DNA of 64,000 bases from DASUPK01 sp963821705 (GTDB taxonomy: Bacteria; Actinomycetota; Thermoleophilia; Solirubrobacterales; 70-9). Of this stretch, positions 59,471-64,000 are shown one piece after another; within the stretch, counting starts at the first letter, position 1; each line of letters begins with the position of its first letter. A model generated the notes under the pieces. That model was not told where the DNA came from. It was given only the letters and a program-made list of their open reading frames with translations, and searched no databases. Location: positions 372,001-436,000 of the forward strand of contig CAWGEV010000006.1 in NCBI GenBank assembly GCA_963821705.1, read 5' to 3'. Made by a program: the position numbers and the translations under genes.

Positions 59471-60733
59471 TGGCACGCGGCGAAATCGAATTGAGCAAGC
59501 TGACCAAGGCAGTTCGACGAGGTGACCGCTGTGGACGGCATCGATCTCCACATCCCGGCTGGTGAGTTCTTCTCGCTCCTCGGGCCTTCCGGCTGCGGGA
59601 AGACGACCACCCTGCGAATGATCGCCGGCTTCGAGCAGCCGACTTCCGGTGAGATCCTCCTGGACGGCACAGACGTTGGCTACACACCGCCTCACCAGCG
59701 CAACGTCAACACCGTGTTCCAGAACTACGCGCTCTTCCCGCACCTGAACGTCTTCGACAACATCGCCTTCGGGCTGAAGCGGGCGAAGCGGCCGAAAGAC
59801 GAGATCCGCGAGCGCGTCGGCAAGGCCCTTGAGCTCGTCCAGCTTCCGGGTTACGAGAGGCGCCAGTCGTCCCAGCTCTCGGGCGGGCAGCAGCAGCGCG
59901 TTGCCTTAGCGCGCGCTCTCATCCTCAACCCGGCCGTGCTCCTTCTGGACGAGCCGCTCGGCGCCCTCGACGCGAAGCTTCGCAAGGCCCTCCAGATCGA
60001 GCTCAAGTCGCTCCAGCAGGAGGTCGGCATCACGTTCCTCTACGTCACCCACGACCAGGAGGAGGCGCTCACGATGAGCGACCGCCTTGCGGTCATGAAG
60101 GACGGGCATATCGAGCAGGTCGGGGCGCCTCAGGACGTCTACGAGGATCCCGAGACGCTCTACGTCGCCGACTTCCTCGGCGTGTCGAACCTCATGCAGG
60201 CCACCATCGTCAGTGCCGGCACGAGCGCCTGCCGCGTCGCGCTGGACGGCTACGAGCTCCAGACGCGCGGAACGGACCGCGACGTCACGGGGGAGGCGAA
60301 GATCGTCATCCGACCGGAGCGCATCGAGCTCGAAGAGCACGGGTCTCCGTCGGGGCCGAACCGCATCCCGGCCATGGTGGAGCGCGTCGTCTACGTGGGC
60401 TCGGTGATCCAGGTGATCGTCCGGGCCGCCACCGGGGAAGCGCTCCAGGTGCTCGTTCAGAACACCGGCGGCGGAATCCCCTACGAGCAGGGCACCCCGT
60501 TGCAGCTCCACCTACCTGTGGACGCGCTGCGCGTCCTCCCTTCGGGCACGGCGATGCGCCTTCCCTCAAGGGTGAGGAGGCGGATCCGGAGACTGTCGCC
60601 GCCGGCTGAGCTCAGCGCGGCGCCTGCCGAGCGCGGCATCGAGGGACGGCCGCCACTGCGGCCGGGTCATCGTCGGTCACGTCGAGGACCCCGCCTGCTC
60701 GCCGAGCTGCTCGATCGCGTCGGGTCCGGCTAA
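59471..60733 (+). CDS. ABC transporter ATP-binding protein, PotA-like (frameshift near start)
   Basis: Starts ARGEIELSKLTK; an extra G near 59508 disrupts the frame. Dropping it gives LTKQFDEVTAVDGIDLHIPA, the expected N-terminus. Walker A is LLGPSGCGKTTTLRMIAGFE, Q-loop VFQNYALFPHLNV, signature QLSGGQQQRVALARAL, Walker B AVLLLDEPLGALD and switch His in YVTHDQEEALTMSDR. The C-terminal TOBE-type domain (about 290-370) is present. It powers the importer. The stop overlaps that of the convergent carbon-nitrogen hydrolase. Confidence 0.9.
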
Positions 60734-61601
60734 GAGCGCCGGGCACCCGGGCGCCGACGGATCCGGCCGCCGTACATCGGCAGCTCCGGTCCAACGCCGT
60801 CCAGTGAGTCGAGTTGCTCCCACATCCGCGACACGCCAGCGACGCCGAAGCTCCGCACCCGCTCCACGGCCTTGAGATCGAGCACGTCGGTGAGCAGCTC
60901 CTCCCCCTCCCCGGCCTGGACTCGCACCAGTCCCTCGGGGTCCACGACCAGGCTTCGCCCCAGTGCCATCGGCTGCGCGGCATTGACGTTGACGACGTAG
61001 AGCTGGTTGAAGATCGCGTTGGCCCTGGCGGCGATCAGCTCGGCCTCGCGGTCGGAGGTCGTCGTGAGCGTGGGCTGGATCACCACCTCCGCTCCGAGCC
61101 AGGCGAGCTGGCGGATCACCTCGGGAAAGACGCCGTCGTAACAGATGGCCAGGCCGAGCCGGCCGACGCCCGGAATGTCGAAGGTGACGAAGCCGTCGCC
61201 CGGAACGGAGCGCTCGGTCGGACGCCAGGGGAAGACCTTGCGGTAGCGAGCGACGAACTCGCCCTCCGGAGAGACGACGACCGCGGTGTTGTGGATGTGG
61301 CCCTCGTCGGAGCGCTCGTAGACCGAGCCGGCGGCGATCCAAAGCTTCGAGGCGCGGGCGATCTCGCCGAGCCGCTCGGTGAGGGGGCCGGGCAGGGACA
61401 CTGCGACCGAATCGGCGTAGCCGTCGGACTCGTCGAGCAGCTTCGGCACGGCCGAGAGGTGAAGCTCCGGCAGCACGAGGAGCTGGGCGTGAGGCACGGC
61501 GGCCTTGACGGCGGGGGCCCGCTGGCGAGAAGGTCCAGGGTTGCGTCGGGGTCGCGCGCGATCGGCGCCGTCTGCATCGCGGCGATCGAGAGCGTCCTCA
61601 T
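60730..61601 (-). CDS. Carbon-nitrogen hydrolase (nitrilase superfamily; frameshift near N-terminus)
   Basis: The N-terminus RTLSIAAMQTAPIARDPDAT continues LDLLAS, then the sense moves to another frame at about 61505-61525 (APAVKAAVPHAQLLVLPELH) in a GGGGG/CCC region, consistent with one missing base. The nitrilase triad is Glu in LVLPELHLSA, Lys in ARYRKVFPWRPTE, Cys in GLAICYDGVFPEV. Family members include N-carbamoylputrescine amidase and omega-amidase. Beside an amine importer and oxidase, a role in amine breakdown is plausible but not proven. Confidence 0.85.
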
Positions 61602-61703
61602 CCGGGCCTCAGCCGGTCATGACTGTGTTGGGTTGTCGGCTTGGAGCTGAATCGCGTCGCCCCACCAGCCTACGCCAGAGATCAGTCGCACCCGTCTGAG
61701 CGG

Positions 61704-61709
61704 TAGCGT
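61704..61709 (+). promoter_or_regulatory. -10 element TAGCGT for the MFS gene
   Basis: TAGCGT-CGGCCC-GTG: the 6-nt leaderless spacing before the start at 61716. Confidence 0.45.
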
Positions 61710-61715
61710 CGGCCC

Positions 61716-62858
61716 GTGCGCCGTCTCCTGTCACTCGCCGCCGTGGTCGTCCTCGTCGACACCATGTTCTACGCGGCGATCGCCCCATTGCTGCCCCACT
61801 ACGCGTCGGACTTGGATCTGCAGAAGACCGCGGCGGGGGTACTTGCCGCTTCCTATGCGGCCGGAACTCTGGCCGGATCGTTGCCAGCCGGCTGGTTCGC
61901 CGCCAGGTATGGCCCCAAGCGCGCGACGACCACGGGCCTCGTTCTACTCAGCGTCTCGGGGCTGTTCTTCGGCTTCGGGAAGCACATCGCGCTCTTGGAT
62001 GCCGCCCGCTTCCTGCAGGGGGTCGGGGGAGCGTTTAGCTGGACGGGCGTGCTCAGCTGGCTGGTCGCTGAATCTTCGGAGGGCCGCGGAAGGCTGATCG
62101 GCTCGGTGATCGCTTCGGCGATCGTCGGGGTGATCCTGGGTCCGGCGCTTGGGGGTGTGGCCGTCGTGCTCAGCCCCGAAGTCGTTTTCAGCGGTGTCGC
62201 GGTCCTCGGTGCGGGTCTCTGCTGGTGGGCGTCGACCATCGCTGCGCCGCCCGCCGCTGAAAAGCATGAGTCGCTGAAACCAGGGCTTGTGGTCAAGCCC
62301 TCGGTGCTGATCCCGTTTTGTCTCGTCCTCATTTCCTCCCAGTACGCCGGTGTGCTGGAGGTCCTGGTGCCGTTGCGCCTCGATGGCCTCGGCGCGAGCG
62401 GGCTGGCCATCGGAGCCGCATTCGTCGTGGCGGGGATCGGCGAGGCGATCACTACTCGCTTCACGGGCGGGTTCTCGGATCGTCGAGGAAGGATGCTGCC
62501 GATCAGCGTCGGGCTACTGCTCGCGGCAATTACCGCCGTGTTGCTTCCCCTGCCGGAATCCGCGGGTCTGCTGGCGGTCGCGCTCTTCCTTGCGGTGATT
62601 GGGACCGGAATCCTGTGGGCACCCGCGACCGCCCTGCTCAGCGAATCGGCAGAGCGCGAGGGACTCGACCAAGGCTATGCGTTCGCGCTGGTCAACATCG
62701 CGTGGGCCGGGGGCCAGATTCTCGGTGCAGCGGGCGGATCCGGCGCGGCACAGCTAGCCGGCGATGCGCTCCCGTATCTGGTCTGTTCCGTGATGTTCCT
62801 GATTGCGCTGCTGATCCTGCGCCTGGGCGCCGCTGAGCGGGTTCCGCAGTTCAGCTAG
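61716..62858 (+). CDS. Major facilitator superfamily transporter
   Basis: 380 residues with about 11-12 helices. The MFS motif A-like loop is AGWFAARYGPKRATTTGLVL, and the second half has TGGFSDRRGRMLPISVGLLL. Motif C-like ILGPALGGVAVVLSP suggests a drug/H+ antiporter-type efflux pump. The GTG start follows TAGCGT by 6 nt. The 239 nt after it (62859-63097) contain no gene, hairpin or repeat that I can support. Substrate unknown. Confidence 0.87.
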   Translation: MRRLLSLAAVVVLVDTMFYAAIAPLLPHYASDLDLQKTAAGVLAASYAAGTLAGSLPAGWFAARYGPKRATTTGLVLLSVSGLFFGFGKHIALLDAARFLQGVGGAFSWTGVLSWLVAESSEGRGRLIGSVIASAIVGVILGPALGGVAVVLSPEVVFSGVAVLGAGLCWWASTIAAPPAAEKHESLKPGLVVKPSVLIPFCLVLISSQYAGVLEVLVPLRLDGLGASGLAIGAAFVVAGIGEAITTRFTGGFSDRRGRMLPISVGLLLAAITAVLLPLPESAGLLAVALFLAVIGTGILWAPATALLSESAEREGLDQGYAFALVNIAWAGGQILGAAGGSGAAQLAGDALPYLVCSVMFLIALLILRLGAAERVPQFS

Positions 62859-63097
62859 CCGCGGTCCGCATTTTGCAGCCTGTGTGCTGGTGCTCGCTAC
62901 TTGCGCAAAGGAGGAGCGCGAGGCCACCCGTCGAGAGCACCTGCTGGCCTCTAGATTCCCACACCTCCCCATGCACGCGCGGGTCAAGGCCCACCGATGG
63001 TGCTCGTCCACGGCGGTCGCTGCTTGAGCTTTGCAGCCTCCGACCTCATCGTCCAAGACGCGCGAGGAACCGTCCAACCCCGGCTGTGCAGGCTCCC

Positions 63098-64000
63098 CTA
63101 ACGGGGCGCCGACGAAACCTCTCCTATTGGCGGACTTTGCTCGCCGCCGGGGGAGGCCGCCGCGGGCGCGGCGGCCTGGAGCATCTCTTGGAGTTGCTCC
63201 TCGGCCACTCCGAGAGGCAACACCAAGTCGACCTCGTCCGCCCCCGCCTCGAGCCAGGCGCCGACGGCGTCCGGCGCCTCGTCGTAGGTGCCCATGACGG
63301 TCACCTCGCGCGCCAGCCCCTCCGCCGCCGAGGGCAGTTGCGGCGGACCGCCGCCCTCGTTGGCGCCGAGCAGCGCATCGACCTCGTCCGCGAATCCGAA
63401 GTGATCCCGGAGCATCCGCGGATACAGGGGGCCCATGCGGGTGAGGTAGGCGAGCAGCCAGCCAGCGGCGATCTGCCGGGCGGCTGCCTCGTCTTCACCG
63501 ATCGCGAGCGGGACGCTGGCGGTTAACCCGGTCGCCGCCGGGACCTCGGCAAGCGCCTCTCCCTCGGCGAGCAGGGCTCGGCCGTCGGGGAGTCTCGAGC
63601 GGGCCCAGAGGAACGGCAGCCACTCGTCCGCCAGCTCACCGGCGAGGCGGACCGAGGCCGGGGCGAGCGCCGCGAGAAGGATCGGCACGGGGCTTTCGGG
63701 CGGCGCGCCCAGGCGCAACGCTCTGACTCCCTCTCGGTCGAGCGGCAGCCGAGCGCCGTCGAGCAGCGCCCTGACGGCAACGAGAGTGGTTCGCATCCGA
63801 TCGAGCGGTCGCTGCCAGGTAAGTCCGTGCAGGCCCTCGACGAGCGGCGGGCTGCTCGCCCCGAGCCCGAGGGCGAAGCGGCCGCCGGACGCGCGCTGGA
63901 GACCGGCCGCGGCCATCGCGATCGCCGCCGGCGTGCGGCTCCAGACCGGGAGCACGCTTGTAGCGAGCCCGATTCGCGAGGTCACTCCCGCGATCTGCGT
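63098..64000 (-). CDS. LLM-class (F420-type) oxidoreductase, N-terminus beyond window
   Basis: About 300 residues are visible, open to the window edge (first codons TQIAGVTSRIGLATSVLPVW). LLM features: TSRIGLATSVLPVWSRTPAA, LQRASGGRFALGLGASSPPL, VPILLAALAPASVRLAGELA and the late GADEVDLVLPLG. These match F420-dependent TIM-barrel oxidoreductases of actinobacteria; cofactor use is inference. A GTG at 63985 is an internal codon, since the family N-terminal strand lies farther upstream. Reaction unknown. Confidence 0.85.
   Translation of the reverse strand, partial: TQIAGVTSRIGLATSVLPVWSRTPAAIAMAAAGLQRASGGRFALGLGASSPPLVEGLHGLTWQRPLDRMRTTLVAVRALLDGARLPLDREGVRALRLGAPPESPVPILLAALAPASVRLAGELADEWLPFLWARSRLPDGRALLAEGEALAEVPAATGLTASVPLAIGEDEAAARQIAAGWLLAYLTRMGPLYPRMLRDHFGFADEVDALLGANEGGGPPQLPSAAEGLAREVTVMGTYDEAPDAVGAWLEAGADEVDLVLPLGVAEEQLQEMLQAAAPAAASPGGEQSPPIGEVSSAPR

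Noticed and set aside
62859..63526. Plus-strand open frames after the MFS gene and opposite the LLM gene
   Set aside because: No start signals or domain features; they are antisense to the LLM oxidoreductase or lie in a non-coding gap.

Overview
The window is 64 kb of GC-rich, densely coding chromosome from an actinobacterium. Wax-ester synthase/DGAT, Stf0-type sulfotransferase, a mannosyltransferase-like GT-C enzyme, an F420-type LLM oxidoreductase, two dodecins, a RipA/CwlO-like NlpC/P60 hydrolase and a ydaO-type (c-di-AMP) riboswitch fit this. A Thermoleophilia/Solirubrobacterales-like lineage is my inference from gene style; no rRNA or marker gene is present to prove it. Many genes start GTG, many neighbours overlap by ATGA/GTGA, and several start codons sit 6-9 nt after a TANNNT-like -10 box, suggesting common leaderless transcription.

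Layout. 0-5.8 kb: MMPL exporter, DUF2892 protein and ArsR regulator facing an OsmC protein; a CDF transporter; an NlpC/P60 hydrolase; alpha/beta hydrolase and cupin. 5.8-10.4 kb: acyl-ACP thioesterase, WS/DGAT, histidine phosphatase, Stf0 sulfotransferase, SHOCT protein. 10.4-18.6 kb: envelope and secreted enzymes (two polytopic membrane proteins, GH76, SGNH hydrolase, arylsulfotransferase), a zinc-ribbon/HTH protein, and a c-di-AMP riboswitch in front of a 44-residue membrane protein. 18.6-30.7 kb: TetR, 1-Cys peroxiredoxin, VOC proteins, secreted proteins, aldo/keto reductase, DUF899, anchored GH3, dodecin. 30.8-38 kb: TetR with a hydrolase-glycosyltransferase fusion, an SCP2-hydrolase fusion with a GDPD-like protein, a COMT-type methyltransferase, a DMT transporter. 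38-47.5 kb: a duplicated-domain protein with a coupled proline-rich ORF, a receiver/thioredoxin-reductase-like fusion, a 1634-residue secreted Ig-repeat protein, a beta-lactamase-family esterase.

47.5-54 kb is the most accessory-looking part. Three tRNA-Met(CAU) 3'-half sequences lie in the same orientation, each with a GGTACC exactly 87 nt beyond the core, and a weaker relic lies at 40.8 kb. Between them are two gene blocks: dodecin 2 plus an amine oxidase; and a glycosyltransferase/methyltransferase fusion divergent from an SDR and a SIR2-like protein whose catalytic His appears to be Arg. No integrase gene is present. 54-62 kb is a coherent amine/polyamine locus: FAD amine oxidase, divergent TetR, PotD-PotB-PotC-PotA-type ABC importer, and a convergent carbon-nitrogen hydrolase. 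An MFS transporter and a partial LLM oxidoreductase close the window.

Caution: eight otherwise intact genes are each broken by what looks like a single-base insertion or deletion, several in C/G runs. This points to residual assembly indels rather than eight true pseudogenes. Those genes are given as one spanning feature with the shift position stated.
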